DNA from: Gammaproteobacteria bacterium
GTDB taxonomy: Bacteria > Pseudomonadota > Gammaproteobacteria > Steroidobacterales > XN24
Reading direction: 5' to 3'
Assembly (NCBI GenBank): GCA_029287575.1
Contig: JARFQW010000034.1
Coordinates: 24,859 to 88,858 of the forward strand
Length of the DNA stretch: 64,000 nucleotides
Made by a program: the position numbers and the translations under genes. Of this stretch, positions 35,124 through 44,511 are shown piece after piece (positions within the stretch are counted from its first letter, which is position 1; each line of letters begins with the position of its first letter). The notes below the pieces were generated by a model. It had not been told where the DNA came from. It was given only the letters and a program-made list of their open reading frames with translations, and did no database searches.

Positions 35124-36371
35124 GTGTCCGTGAATAATGTAATCGGACGGCGGGCGGCCGGCAGACCGCGCGTTCCGGGCCGTTCCCGGCCCGGCTCGAT
35201 GGCAGCCGGATGGCTCCTCGCCGCGCTCGGCGTCGCCTGCACGCCCGGCGGCCAGGAACTCCGGGTTCCGGCGGGCGCCGGCGCGATGCTGCCAAGGCTT
35301 ACCGGCGGCGAAACGCCCCTGCTCAGCTGGGTCGAGCCCGCCGGCACGGGCCATCGCCTCATGTTCGCGGAGTTCGGCGGCAATGACTGGGGCATGGCCA
35401 GGGAAGTGGCCGCCGGCTCTGACTGGTTCGTGAACTGGGCGGACTTCCCGTCGGTCGAGCGTCTGGGCGACGGACGCCTCGCGGCTCACTGGCTACAGAA
35501 AGAGGGGACCGCCCCGTACGCCTATGGGGTGCGCATTTCGCAGACTGACAATGACGGATCCTGGAGTCCCGCTGTCACGCCCCACGACGACGGAACACCC
35601 ACCGAACACGGGTTTGTGTCCCTGTTCCCCGTCGGAACGGCTCTGGGCGCGGTCTGGCTCGATGGCCGCAACATGGCCGCGGACCCGCCCGGCGGCATGA
35701 CGCTCAGAGCCGCCCGTATCCGTCCGGACGGCCGCATTTCGGCCGCCTGGGAGATCGATGCGCTGACCTGCGACTGCTGTCAGACCGGCGCGGCCGCGGG
35801 CCCCATGGGCGCCGTGGTCGTGTACCGGGATCGAAGCGAACACGAAGTGCGGGACATTTACGCGAGCGTCCTGGGACCTGAAGGGTGGTCATCCCCGGCG
35901 CGGGTCGCCGCGGACGGCTGGCGCATTGACGGCTGTCCGGTGAACGGCCCGGCCGTGGCGGCATCGGGCAGCCTGGTCGTCACGGGGTGGTTCACGGCGG
36001 CCGACGGGCCCACGCGGGTCCGCGCCGCCATTTCCCGCAACGGCGGCTACCGGTTCGAACAAGCCATGGATCTGTCCGAGGGGCCGGTGCTCGGCCGCGT
36101 GGATGTCGCGGCGCTGCCAGGCGGGCGGGCGGCCGTTTCGTGGGTGGCGGCCGGTCACGGGAAGGCCGACGGGAGTTCGGGAGCACGATTGCGATACCGG
36201 GTCATTGGCGCGTCCGGTCCCGGACCGGTTCAGGACGTGGCGTACCTCGAGGGGTCGCGGGCCGCGGGATTTCCGCAGATGGCCGCAACGGCGGACCGCC
36301 TGATCTTCGCCTGGACCGAGACCGGCGCCGGCGGCCCGGGGATACGCAGTCTGGCAGTCAGGCTGCCATAG
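35124..36371 (+). CDS. Sialidase-like beta-propeller lipoprotein with CDCC motif
   Basis: An exported 415-residue protein. A basic N-terminus and hydrophobic segment end at AALGVAC, a likely lipobox. The rest has repeated beta-blade patterns with Asp-box-like turns (NDGSWSPAV, RNGGYRFEQ) typical of six-bladed sialidase-fold propellers. The catalytic Arg triad and Tyr/Glu of true sialidases are not evident, so glycosidase activity is doubtful. A cysteine cluster, LTCDCCQTG, lies near residue 213, and another cysteine is in IDGCPVNG. It starts with GTG, GGAG upstream, and is divergent from the copper-type efflux operon, which suggests a role in metal handling. Confidence 0.7.
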   Translation: MSVNNVIGRRAAGRPRVPGRSRPGSMAAGWLLAALGVACTPGGQELRVPAGAGAMLPRLTGGETPLLSWVEPAGTGHRLMFAEFGGNDWGMAREVAAGSDWFVNWADFPSVERLGDGRLAAHWLQKEGTAPYAYGVRISQTDNDGSWSPAVTPHDDGTPTEHGFVSLFPVGTALGAVWLDGRNMAADPPGGMTLRAARIRPDGRISAAWEIDALTCDCCQTGAAAGPMGAVVVYRDRSEHEVRDIYASVLGPEGWSSPARVAADGWRIDGCPVNGPAVAASGSLVVTGWFTAADGPTRVRAAISRNGGYRFEQAMDLSEGPVLGRVDVAALPGGRAAVSWVAAGHGKADGSSGARLRYRVIGASGPGPVQDVAYLEGSRAAGFPQMAATADRLIFAWTETGAGGPGIRSLAVRLP

Positions 36372-36415
36372 CGCGGAGAAACCCCCGTCAGTCCCGTAAT
36401 CGCTCGCCCCGACAG

Positions 36416-37558
36416 CTAGTCGCCGCCTTCGGCTTCCAGTTCCTTGCGCAAGGCTTCCGCTTCCCGCTCCAGCGCCTCCAGACGCTCCTCCAGGGCTTTC
36501 TGGCGTGCATCTTCATCGGCGGGAGACGCGGCCGCCGGTGCCGCGTCCGGAGCGGCCGAAGCTTCAGGAGCCATGGCCGGCGCTTCGCCCGCCGCGGGCT
36601 CCGCCGGCGGGGTTTCGCGGCCAGGCTCGGCCCGGGCATCGGGCACGCCGTCACCGTCCGTGTCGCGTACGAAGACCACGCCGGGCAGCAGGGGAGACAC
36701 GGTTCGCTCAGGGACGGATCCGCGCTCGAGGGATGCTCCCGTGGGCGCAAACCGGGCCAGCACCGGCCGGTAGCCGCTGGTGCGGTCGCTGTCCCGGCAG
36801 TAATTGCTCTGCCGGAACATGATCTCCGCCTCGGCGGTCCACCCGTCGGCCCCGCCCGAGACGAACACGAAGTCATTGAGTCGTCCACCTCGCTCGCAGC
36901 GTGTCGGCACGAGTTCGCGCGGCGTGATCCAGCGCCACTGGCCCGCCGCGGTCAACGCCGCGAGAGCCTCGACGGAGTCCGGGGCATCACCGATGGGCAG
37001 ATCGAAGTAGAAGGTCCCGGCGGCGACGGCGGGAACGTCCCGGCCGGCCGCCCAGCGGTTCAGCGCCCGCGCCTGCTCGGCGCGGCGCGATTCACCCTTG
37101 CTCAGATGCACGCCCACGACCTCGAATTCCCTGCCCCGCGAATCGGCGAATCGCGCCACAAGCGGCGCGGCCTCCCGTTTGCCGTGGGGAATATCGGTGA
37201 GTTCCCGCGTATCGACCAGCCGCAACCGGTCGGGACGATAGAGCAACAGAACCCGGTTGCCGCCGCCGCTGGTTCCCAGGATGCGCTCGTAGGGCATGCC
37301 ATCGGCCTTGCGTGCCGCATCCGCCAGCCGGCCGGGCCACTTGTGGTCCCACACCTCGGTGAGCACCCAGAGGTCGATGTCATGGGATGCGGCGAGCTGC
37401 TCGCCGATGACGTAGTCCGAAGAATTGTCGGATTCGACGTTGAACGCGACGATGCTCACGGCATCCGCCCGAACGGCCATCGGGAGGCTCGCAAGGCAGA
37501 GAGCCAACATCGCGAAGGCCGTGCCCGCCCGGCTCCGGCGTCTGCTTACAGCGTTCAT
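36416..37558 (-). CDS. Degenerate endonuclease/exonuclease/phosphatase-fold protein
   Basis: An exported 380-residue protein (signal peptide ending [10 protein letters not shown]). The EEP fold is visible: [12 protein letters not shown] with the conserved Asn, WVLTEVWD with the Glu, and [19 protein letters not shown] with the His. Two catalytic motifs are altered: GDFN reads AGTFYF and the final SDH reads SGY ([11 protein letters not shown]). It may therefore be inactive or use different chemistry. After the domain come a thrombospondin-3-like calcium loop ([10 protein letters not shown]), an Ala/Pro linker and a short coiled coil. The ATG at 37558 overlaps the htpX stop by 4 bp. Confidence 0.75.
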   Translation of the reverse strand: MNAVSRRRSRAGTAFAMLALCLASLPMAVRADAVSIVAFNVESDNSSDYVIGEQLAASHDIDLWVLTEVWDHKWPGRLADAARKADGMPYERILGTSGGGNRVLLLYRPDRLRLVDTRELTDIPHGKREAAPLVARFADSRGREFEVVGVHLSKGESRRAEQARALNRWAAGRDVPAVAAGTFYFDLPIGDAPDSVEALAALTAAGQWRWITPRELVPTRCERGGRLNDFVFVSGGADGWTAEAEIMFRQSNYCRDSDRTSGYRPVLARFAPTGASLERGSVPERTVSPLLPGVVFVRDTDGDGVPDARAEPGRETPPAEPAAGEAPAMAPEASAAPDAAPAAASPADEDARQKALEERLEALEREAEALRKELEAEGGD

Positions 37559-38442
37559 ACGGTGATCCTCCGCAGGGCGTCGATGCGCTCGTCGAGGGGG
37601 GGATGAGACATGAAGAAACGTTTCAGGCCGCCGTCCCGCCTGCCCGAAATGCCGAAGGCCGCCATCTGCTCGGGCAAGGTCGACTGGCCCTCGCCGCCCT
37701 TGAGACGCTGCAGCGCGGCCACCATCTTGTCCCTCGAGGCCAGCCGGGCCGCTCCGGCATCGGCACGGAATTCCCGGCGCCTGGAGTACCACATCACCAG
37801 CATGCTCGCGAGGATCCCCAGGAAAATCTCCGCCACGATGACCGAGATCCAGTAACCGATCCCGAGACCGCGCTCGTTCTTGAACACGACCCGGTCCACA
37901 AAGTGGCCGACGATGCGGGAAATGAAGATCACGAAGGTATTCACCACCCCCTGCATCAGGGCCATCGTGATCATGTCGCCGTTGGCGACGTGGCTTACTT
38001 CGTGGGCAAGGACCGCCTCCACCTCGTCCTGCTTCATCGACCGAAGCAGGCCGGTACTCACCGCGACCAGGGCGTCATTGCGGCGGGCGCCGGTGGCGAA
38101 CGCATTGGGCTCCGGGGCGTCATACACCGCCACCTCCGGCATGCCGATCCCCGCCTCGCGGGCCTGGCGGCGCACCGTTTCCACCAGCCAGGTCTCCGCC
38201 GGCCCTGAAGGCTGCTCGATCACGCGGGCCCCGGTCATCCGCTTGGCCATGAACTTGGACATGGCCAGGGAGATGAACGAGCCCGCAAAGCCGATGACAG
38301 CGGCGAAAACCAGCAGCGAATTGTAGTCCAGGTCGACGCCCTGGGCATCGAGAATCCCCTCCAGACCGAGCAGTCGCATGGTCACGGAAAGCACCAGGAG
38401 AACCGCGATGTTCGTGGCCAGAAAAAACAGGATGCGTTGCAT
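37555..38442 (-). CDS. htpX: Membrane metalloprotease HtpX
   Basis: Zinc protease of the inner membrane for quality control of misfolded membrane proteins, 295 residues, the usual length. The N-terminal pair of helices ([20 protein letters not shown]) and the second membrane pair are present. The zinc motif is in [13 protein letters not shown] (HExxH), and the third ligand lies in [11 protein letters not shown]. It is preceded by a 56-bp gap after nhaA and followed, with 4-bp overlap, by the EEP-fold gene. In many bacteria htpX is stress-induced through Cpx or sigma-32; no such site is evident. Confidence 0.95.
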   Translation of the reverse strand: MQRILFFLATNIAVLLVLSVTMRLLGLEGILDAQGVDLDYNSLLVFAAVIGFAGSFISLAMSKFMAKRMTGARVIEQPSGPAETWLVETVRRQAREAGIGMPEVAVYDAPEPNAFATGARRNDALVAVSTGLLRSMKQDEVEAVLAHEVSHVANGDMITMALMQGVVNTFVIFISRIVGHFVDRVVFKNERGLGIGYWISVIVAEIFLGILASMLVMWYSRRREFRADAGAARLASRDKMVAALQRLKGGEGQSTLPEQMAAFGISGRRDGGLKRFFMSHPPLDERIDALRRITV

Positions 38443-38498
38443 TGGAAGCCTCGTTCAGAACTGCCGTCGCGTCCGACGTGGGGGCGAAAACACCCGGA

Positions 38499-39707
38499 TC
38501 AAGTCTGTGCCGCCGGGACCGGGCCGTCGGCATCCCTGGTGCTGGTCGTCAACCGGATCAGGAGATAACCGCAGACCGCGGACAACAAGGAACCCACCAG
38601 GACCCCCAGGCGCACGGCGGCACTGTAGTCGAATTCGCCGTGCTCGAAGGCCAGGGTTCCGATGAAGAGGCTCATCGTGAAGCCGATACCCGTGAGCATG
38701 GCGGCGCCGTAGAGCAGCGGCCAGGTGCCTCCCGCCGGCATCCGCGACCAGCCGAGCTTGATCACGATCCAGCTGGTGAGAAAAACGCCGATCTGCTTGC
38801 CGACGAACAGCCCCGCGATAATACCGAGCGTCACGGGCTGGCCAAGGTCTTTCATGCCCATGCCGGCGAACGAAACACCCGCGTTGGCAAACGCAAACAG
38901 CGGCAAGATGACAAACGCCACCCACGGGTGCAGCGTGTGTTCCAGATGTCTCGCCGGCGAATGCCCGTGCTCGTCCTTGACCTTCAGAGGTATGGCGAGA
39001 GCAACCATGACGCCATTCAGGGTGGCGTGCACGCCGGACTTCACGACCGCAACCCAGATGATCGTGCCGATCACCAGGTACACCGCGGTACGGGTCACCC
39101 CCATCCAGTTCATGAAGAACAGCAGCATCCAGCCGGCGAACGCAAACAGCAGGGCGCCGGTATTGAGATCCTGGGAATAGAAAACGGCGATGACGATGAT
39201 GGCCATCAGGTCGTCGACAATGGCCAGGGTGGTGACAAATACCTTGATCGACAGCGGCACCCGTGAACCGAGCAGGGACAGAACGCCGAGGGCAAACGCG
39301 ATATCGGTCGCGGCAGGAATCGCCCAGCCGTTGAGGGTATCCCCTCCGTCCCAGTTGATGGCCACGTAGATCAGGGCGGGCACCGCGAAGCCGCCGATGG
39401 CCGCCACCGCCGGCAGGATGATCTGGTCCTTGCTGGAGAGCTCGCCCTCCAGCACCTCACGCTTGATCTCCAGGCCCACCAGCAGGAAAAAGATCGCCAT
39501 CAGGCCGTCGTTGATCCACAGCAACAGCGGCTTGCGCAGCTCCACCTGGCCGACGGCCACCTCCACCGGCACGTTCAGGAAGCTGTTGTACAGGCTGGCC
39601 AGGGGCGTGTTGGCCATCAGGATGGCCACCGCCGCCGCGATGACCAGCAGGATGCCGCCGGCCGACTCCAGCCGCAGGAAATTCGAAAGCGCGTTCTTGA
39701 CTGCCAT
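38499..39707 (-). CDS. nhaA: Na+/H+ antiporter NhaA
   Basis: Electrogenic sodium/proton exchanger, 402 residues with about twelve membrane helices, similar in length to the 388 of E. coli. The ion-binding pair is in ATDIAFALGVLSLLG (equivalent to Asp163/Asp164), the helix with VVDDLMAIIVIAVFY follows, and the N-terminus FLRLESAGGILLVIAAAVAI is typical. It implies sodium or alkaline stress in the habitat. A GGGAGGA sequence upstream serves as ribosome-binding site. It is on the same strand as htpX and the QueD-type gene but separated by 56 and 77 bp. Confidence 0.96.
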   Translation of the reverse strand: MAVKNALSNFLRLESAGGILLVIAAAVAILMANTPLASLYNSFLNVPVEVAVGQVELRKPLLLWINDGLMAIFFLLVGLEIKREVLEGELSSKDQIILPAVAAIGGFAVPALIYVAINWDGGDTLNGWAIPAATDIAFALGVLSLLGSRVPLSIKVFVTTLAIVDDLMAIIVIAVFYSQDLNTGALLFAFAGWMLLFFMNWMGVTRTAVYLVIGTIIWVAVVKSGVHATLNGVMVALAIPLKVKDEHGHSPARHLEHTLHPWVAFVILPLFAFANAGVSFAGMGMKDLGQPVTLGIIAGLFVGKQIGVFLTSWIVIKLGWSRMPAGGTWPLLYGAAMLTGIGFTMSLFIGTLAFEHGEFDYSAAVRLGVLVGSLLSAVCGYLLIRLTTSTRDADGPVPAAQT

Positions 39708-39784
39708 GGTGTTTCGGACGAATTCCTCCCGCGGTGGCGGCCTAGTTTAGTCGATGCGCCGCCCGAATCCCGCGCCGGCGGGGT

Positions 39785-40633
39785 TCAGGCCTCTGCCAGG
39801 GCTCCCTTGTTGACGCCTTCATAGGCGCGCACCCGGAAATCGGCTCCGGGATCGTCGGCCTTCAGACATTCCGCGATGTACTGGGCAATGCGCTCAACCG
39901 TGGTCTCGGCGGGGAGGAGCTCACAGCGATCCTTCGGAAGCACCAGTTCGAAGCGCCCTTCCCGCGCCGTGTAGGCCATTCGCAGCGACGCTCCGCTGGC
40001 GCCCGCCGGCTCATTCGCCACATCGTCTTTGCTGACCAGGTAGATGTCCCGCCAGCGATCGGCCCAGGCCGCTTCCAGCTCGCGGGCCCGGTCGCCGTTT
40101 CGCCAGACCTGGAGCCGGGAGCGATGACCGTGGGCGATCCGCTGACACAGCCCGTCGTGGGCCTTCAGGCCGTGGCTGTACCGGTAGGACGCGCCGTCGA
40201 TAGCCTCCTCCCTGAGATTCACCGCGAGGTGATCGACGTTGGCCGGAACGACCTCGCGTACCGCGGCCTCCAGCACCGGGCGCAGGAATTCCATGGTCAC
40301 CGCCGGCGCCTGCAGAACGTACACCGCCGCCCGCGGCGAGCGGTGCTCCACCCGGCCGCCGGAAAACGCATAGGTAATCGAAATCTCCTCGTCATCCTGC
40401 GCCAGGGTCAGTCCGTCAGCCTCACCCGGCACGACCAGCCGATGATCGGCCACCGCCTCCACGGCGGACCTGGCCCGGCGCTTGACCTCGCCGAAATCCT
40501 GGACCATGCCCTGATCATCCAGCACACCGCCGATTTCCACGTCCACGATCCAGCTCTGGCCGGTCAGTCCCGCCCGGGCATGCAGGCAGGAGAAGTCCAG
40601 CACCGTCAGTTGATCAACAAAGAGTCGGGCCAT
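39785..40633 (-). CDS. Duplicated QueD/PTPS-type 6-carboxytetrahydropterin synthase
   Basis: A 282-residue protein about twice the length of single-domain QueD. The C-terminal half has YRYSHGLKAHDGLCQRIAHG and the HGH zinc/catalytic pattern (CQRIAHGH). The N-terminal half keeps the PTPS frame (WIVDVEIGGVLDDQGMVQDF followed by GEVK) but has lost the histidine cluster. QueD makes 6-carboxytetrahydropterin for queuosine; PTPS relatives serve other pterin paths. The ATG at 40633 begins MARLFVDQLTVLDF; longer in-frame starts add sequence unlike the family. A TAAAAT hexamer at 40666-40671 may be its -10. No other que gene is near. Confidence 0.78.
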   Translation of the reverse strand: MARLFVDQLTVLDFSCLHARAGLTGQSWIVDVEIGGVLDDQGMVQDFGEVKRRARSAVEAVADHRLVVPGEADGLTLAQDDEEISITYAFSGGRVEHRSPRAAVYVLQAPAVTMEFLRPVLEAAVREVVPANVDHLAVNLREEAIDGASYRYSHGLKAHDGLCQRIAHGHRSRLQVWRNGDRARELEAAWADRWRDIYLVSKDDVANEPAGASGASLRMAYTAREGRFELVLPKDRCELLPAETTVERIAQYIAECLKADDPGADFRVRAYEGVNKGALAEA

Positions 40634-40909
40634 GGTGTCGGGCCGATGCGGCAAAAAGAAGCTGGATTTTAGCCCCCGGACTATGGGATACAGAACCCGC
40701 CGGCCCACGACGGTCAATGGCGCGGCTCCGCGACCCGGCCAGCCGGCGTTCCGGTCGGCGGAAAGAGACCACATCACTGCCAGCTGCGTGCCCCCGGGGG
40801 TCTACATGGTCAGGTCCCGCTTGCGAAAACTCCGATCTTGCCCGAGCCGGGTGCGGGCCCCCTGGCGGGCCAGCGCCGGGCGACGGCTGCCTTCCGCAGT
40901 CCCGGGGCC

Positions 40910-41422
40910 ATGACGAGCAAGGCTTCCGTTCCGCCCGGGCATCGCTCGCTTCCCCTGCTCGGCTGGAGAGAGTGGGTGAGCCTCCCGTTACTGGGCCTGG
41001 ATTCCATAAAGGCCAAGATCGACACGGGTGCCCGGACCTCGTGTCTGCACGCGTTCAGGGTGCGGGGATTCCGGCGGGCGGGGGACCTCTGGGTGCGCTT
41101 CGGCATGCACCCGGATCAGGCCAGCACGGCCCGGGTGGTAGAGTGCGAGGCGCGGGTGATCGATCGCCGGGCGGTGACCGATTCGGGAGGCCACACCCGC
41201 ACCCGGTACGTCATCGAAAGCGACCTTGGCATCGGCAGCCGCGTCTGGCCGGCGGAGATCACCCTCACCAATCGCGACACCATGCGCTTCCGCATGCTCA
41301 TCGGTCGCACGGCGTTGAAGAACCGTTTTCTCGTGGATCCGGCGCTTTCCTTCGTAGCCGGCGGCAGACCGTCCGAAACGGCCCTTGAACTCGAAGCCGA
41401 CCGAGAGGAAAGCGCCCCATGA
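40910..41422 (+). CDS. rimB: Retropepsin-like protease RimB (RimK-associated)
   Basis: A 170-residue protein of the family formerly called ATP-dependent zinc protease. The aspartic-protease-like motif [13 protein letters not shown] (DTGA) is near residue 36, with [15 protein letters not shown] near the end as in retropepsin-like dimers. RimB-type proteases act with RimK on glutamylated ribosomal protein S6 in Pseudomonas. The ATG at 40910 is chosen because the sequence before it is Arg/Pro-rich and unlike the family. Its stop overlaps rimK by 4 bp, supporting a joint role. Confidence 0.86.
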   Translation: MTSKASVPPGHRSLPLLGWREWVSLPLLGLDSIKAKIDTGARTSCLHAFRVRGFRRAGDLWVRFGMHPDQASTARVVECEARVIDRRAVTDSGGHTRTRYVIESDLGIGSRVWPAEITLTNRDTMRFRMLIGRTALKNRFLVDPALSFVAGGRPSETALELEADREESAP

Positions 41423-42324
41423 ACATTCTCGTTCTCTCCCGCAACCGAAATCTGTACTCGACCCGGCGCCTCGTGGAGGCCATCGAGGCGGCAGGCCATA
41501 CCGGTCGGGTCGTCGACGTCATCCGCTGCACGATGGACATTACGTCCGCGCGGCCGGCTATTTTCTACAAGGGCGAGAAAATCGACAGGGTCGATGCGGT
41601 GATCCCGCGGATCGGCGCGTCCATCACCCTGTACGGCACGGCGGTGGTTCGTCAGTTCGAAATGATGGGCGTGTATTCGGTCAACGAAAGCGTGGCCATC
41701 GGCCGCTCCCGGGACAAGCTCCGTTCGCTGCAGATCCTGGCCCGGGCCGGCGTCGGCCTGCCGGTCACCGGCTACGCCCATTCTCCGGACGACATCAAGG
41801 GCCTGATCAAGCTCGTGGGTGGCGCGCCACTGGTTATCAAGCTGCTGGAAGGCACCCAGGGCCGGGGCGTGGTTCTGGCGGAGACGAACAAGGCGGCCGA
41901 AAGCGTGATCGATGCATTTCGCGAACTCGACGCCAACTTTCTCCTGCAGCAATACGTACGCGAGGCCGGCGGAGCGGATATCCGCTGCTTTGTCATTGGA
42001 GAGCGGGTTGTCGCGGCCATGCAGCGGCAGGCCGCCGACGGCGAATTCCGTTCCAACCTGCATCGTGGCGGCACCGCGTCGCTGGTGAAGCTCACGCCCC
42101 AGGAGCGCGCCACGGCGGTCAAGGCGGCGAAAAAAATGGGGCTCAACGTCGCGGGCGTGGACCTCATACGAAGTGATAGCGGGGCCCAGGTGCTGGAGGT
42201 AAATTCCTCGCCCGGACTGGAGGGCATCGAGAAGGCGACCGGTAAGGACGTGGCCGGCCTCATCGTGGACTTCATCGAGAAAAACGCGCGCCCCCACCGC
42301 ACCAGGACCCGGGGACGTGGCTGA
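41419..42324 (+). CDS. rimK: Ribosomal protein S6 glutamate ligase RimK
   Basis: ATP-grasp ligase that adds glutamates to the C-terminus of ribosomal protein S6, 301 residues, like E. coli RimK (300). The N-terminus [20 protein letters not shown] is typical. The ATP-grasp core has [39 protein letters not shown] and, near the end, [18 protein letters not shown] with metal-binding Glu and Asn. It is coupled by overlaps to rimB (4 bp) and the deacylase gene (8 bp). It could also make poly-glutamate or modify another acceptor. Confidence 0.94.
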   Translation: MNILVLSRNRNLYSTRRLVEAIEAAGHTGRVVDVIRCTMDITSARPAIFYKGEKIDRVDAVIPRIGASITLYGTAVVRQFEMMGVYSVNESVAIGRSRDKLRSLQILARAGVGLPVTGYAHSPDDIKGLIKLVGGAPLVIKLLEGTQGRGVVLAETNKAAESVIDAFRELDANFLLQQYVREAGGADIRCFVIGERVVAAMQRQAADGEFRSNLHRGGTASLVKLTPQERATAVKAAKKMGLNVAGVDLIRSDSGAQVLEVNSSPGLEGIEKATGKDVAGLIVDFIEKNARPHRTRTRGRG

Positions 42325-43360
42325 CCCTGCCGACGGCGTCTACGAGATCGGAGGAGAAGCCGTTCGGCCGGGCGAACGGCGGCGGCTGACCCTGCCGGTC
42401 GCCATGCTCCATACCCATACCCCGGTAGACATGTCGGTGGAGGTCATACGTGGCCGGCGGCCGGGCCCGTCACTGTTCGTTACCGCGGCGGTCCACGGCG
42501 ATGAACTCAACGGCATCGAGATCATCCGCAGGCTTTCCTCGATGGCCGGCCTGAAACGGCTGCGCGGCACGCTCGTACTGGTCCCCGTCGTCAACGTGTT
42601 CGGGGTGCTCAACCATTCCCGCTATCTGCCGGACCGCCGGGACCTGAACCGAAGTTTCCCGGGCTCCGAAAGGGGCTCGCTGGCGGCACGTCTCGCCCAC
42701 CTCGTCGCCAGCGAGATCATTGGCGGCAGCACGCATGGCATCGACCTGCACACGGGCGCGATTCACCGCAGCAACCTGCCGCAGATTCGCGGCGCCATGG
42801 ACGACGAGCGGATTCGGCACATGGCGCGGGCGTTTGGCGTTCCGGCCATTCTCGATTCGTCCCCCCGCGAAGGCTCGCTGCGCGCGGCCGCCATGGCGGA
42901 AGGCATTCCCACTGTCGTCTACGAGGCCGGTGAAGCACTGCGCTTCGACGAAATGGCCATCCGGGTCGGGGTCAAGGGCATCATCAACGTGATGCGATCC
43001 ATCGGCATGCTGGCGGCCCGGGCGGGGGCATCAAAGCCGCGCCGGGAGCCGGTTATCGCACGATCGAGCACCTGGATACGGGCTCAGGCCGGCGGCATCC
43101 TCCGCTCGACCCTCCAGCTCGGCGCCCTCGTCGAGCCGGGCGATCGGCTGGGGACGATTTCCGATCCCCTGGGCGACGCCGACGTTCACGTCGTCGCCGC
43201 GGACAAAGGCGTGGTCATCGGCATCAGCAGCCTGCCGCTGGTGAACGAGGGTGACGCGCTGATCCACATCGCCAGGTTCGCGGCTCCCGAGCGCGTCGCC
43301 GACGCGGTCGAAGCCCTGGAACGCGACACCTTCGACAGCGGGCCCCGCGAACCGGTCTGA
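42317..43360 (+). CDS. Succinylglutamate desuccinylase/aspartoacylase family protein
   Basis: Zinc carboxypeptidase-fold deacylase, 347 residues. The metal-binding motif [13 protein letters not shown] (HxxE) and the third ligand in [16 protein letters not shown] are present. A C-terminal beta domain resembles a barrel-sandwich ([18 protein letters not shown]). Family members cleave N-acyl-glutamate or N-acyl-aspartate; the M14-like clade beside RimK may remove glutamate from S6 or process a glutamyl product. It starts with GTG 8 bp inside the rimK 3' end. The precise substrate is unknown. Confidence 0.85.
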   Translation: MADPADGVYEIGGEAVRPGERRRLTLPVAMLHTHTPVDMSVEVIRGRRPGPSLFVTAAVHGDELNGIEIIRRLSSMAGLKRLRGTLVLVPVVNVFGVLNHSRYLPDRRDLNRSFPGSERGSLAARLAHLVASEIIGGSTHGIDLHTGAIHRSNLPQIRGAMDDERIRHMARAFGVPAILDSSPREGSLRAAAMAEGIPTVVYEAGEALRFDEMAIRVGVKGIINVMRSIGMLAARAGASKPRREPVIARSSTWIRAQAGGILRSTLQLGALVEPGDRLGTISDPLGDADVHVVAADKGVVIGISSLPLVNEGDALIHIARFAAPERVADAVEALERDTFDSGPREPV

Positions 43361-43458
43361 CCGCCCGCCTGTCACGGAAATGTCCCGGCCGCGTCACGCC
43401 GTTGTCGCGCCGGCCATGGACCATCTTTCACCGTCAAGGGCTGTCTACGGGTGTTTCC

Positions 43459-43992
43459 ATGGCCCAACCCGCGTCGCTTTGGGCTCGCGTCGACCTGGCG
43501 GAATCAGGGATCTGCCAGCGCATGAGCGCCATCGGTTCCACACCGGGACTCGGCGGCCTGTTCCGGATCTTCAGTCGCCTCGGGGACGGCATCTTGTGGT
43601 ACGTGCTGATTGCCGTGCTGCCCCTCGCGGGTACGCAGGGCCGGACGGCGTCCATCCAGATGGCGGTGGCCGCGTTGGCGGGCATCGTTTTGTATCGGTT
43701 GCTGAAGACCCGTTGCGTGCGCGAACGGCCCTTTCGCTCTCATCCCCAGGTGACGCGAACCGGAATCCCGCTGGATCGCTACAGCTTTCCCTCCGGACAT
43801 ACGCTGCATGCGGTGGCGCTGACCGCGATCGCCTGTCACCACCTTCCCGGGCTTGCCCCGGCGCTGATTCCGGTGGCCCTCATGATCGGCATGTCCCGGG
43901 TCGTGCTGGGCCTGCACTATCCGAGCGACGTTGCCGCGGGCGCTCTGCTGGGCCTGGGCATTGCCCAGGTCACGCTCGTCGCAGGCAGCTGA
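43459..43992 (+). CDS. PAP2-family phosphatase
   Basis: Membrane phosphatase of the type-2 phosphatidic acid phosphatase family, 177 residues with five to six helices. All three signature motifs are seen: KTRCVRERPF, FPSGHTLHAVAL with the catalytic His, and SRVVLGLHYPSDVAAGALL with the nucleophile His. Likely substrates are lipid or undecaprenyl pyrophosphates. The ATG at 43459 follows the deacylase by 98 bp; an earlier in-frame start is possible but adds an Arg-rich lead. It is convergent with the cytochrome gene, 5 bp apart. Confidence 0.87.
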   Translation: MAQPASLWARVDLAESGICQRMSAIGSTPGLGGLFRIFSRLGDGILWYVLIAVLPLAGTQGRTASIQMAVAALAGIVLYRLLKTRCVRERPFRSHPQVTRTGIPLDRYSFPSGHTLHAVALTAIACHHLPGLAPALIPVALMIGMSRVVLGLHYPSDVAAGALLGLGIAQVTLVAGS

Positions 43993-43997
43993 TTCCC

Positions 43998-44390
43998 CTA
44001 CCCCCCCTGCAGGGTTTCCAGGTAATCCACGAGGGTCTGGATGCGGCTCGCGGCTTTCCGGGTGGCCTCGTCGTCCGCGCCTCCCTCGAGCCAGAACTCC
44101 GTGCCCCAGATCGGCATGGATCGGCTCCCGTGGGCTGCCGGCACATTGCGCCCGTCCACGACCGCGCGGACCGAATCGGCGGGATAGCGGCCCCCGTGCC
44201 TGGCCGCGAGCGTGGTCAGGTCGGGCACCGGGACCGCCAGCGCGGCCGTCGCCGGCCCGTCCCCTTCCGCGTAGGCGCCATGGCAGGCCGCGCAGTTCTC
44301 CTGAAAAAGCTCCGCGCCCGTCTCGGCGGCGCCGGCAATACCGCCGGTCAGCGCAAGGCAAGCGGCCGCAACGCGCCCGATGTTGTTCAT
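43998..44390 (-). CDS. Small c-type cytochrome
   Basis: A periplasmic mono-haem cytochrome c, 130 residues. A signal peptide ends at GGIAGAAETG. The haem motif is in ENCAACHGAYAEGDGP (CAACH) near residue 33, and the Met axial ligand is probably in SRSMPIWGTEFW. The size and pattern fit class I cytochromes (cytochrome c551/c5-like). It stands alone on the minus strand inside the run of plus-strand ligase and hydrolase genes. Its partner oxidase is not in the window. Confidence 0.88.
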   Translation of the reverse strand: MNNIGRVAAACLALTGGIAGAAETGAELFQENCAACHGAYAEGDGPATAALAVPVPDLTTLAARHGGRYPADSVRAVVDGRNVPAAHGSRSMPIWGTEFWLEGGADDEATRKAASRIQTLVDYLETLQGG

Positions 44391-44511
44391 GCTCTCTTCT
44401 CCCGCTCTCTTAATGGAGGCTAGTCAACCCATGCCGGCCCGCCTTGACCTGGATCATGGCCGGCCCGACGAGCATCGCCGACACTGGGCGGAGCCGCAAC
44501 CGGGGAGGTCC

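Noticed and set aside
44380..44511. Longer starts for the N-formylglutamate amidohydrolase-like gene
   Set aside because: The ATG at 44431 is possible, but the added residues look non-homologous and 44512 has the stronger GGGGAGG; kept as an alternative only.
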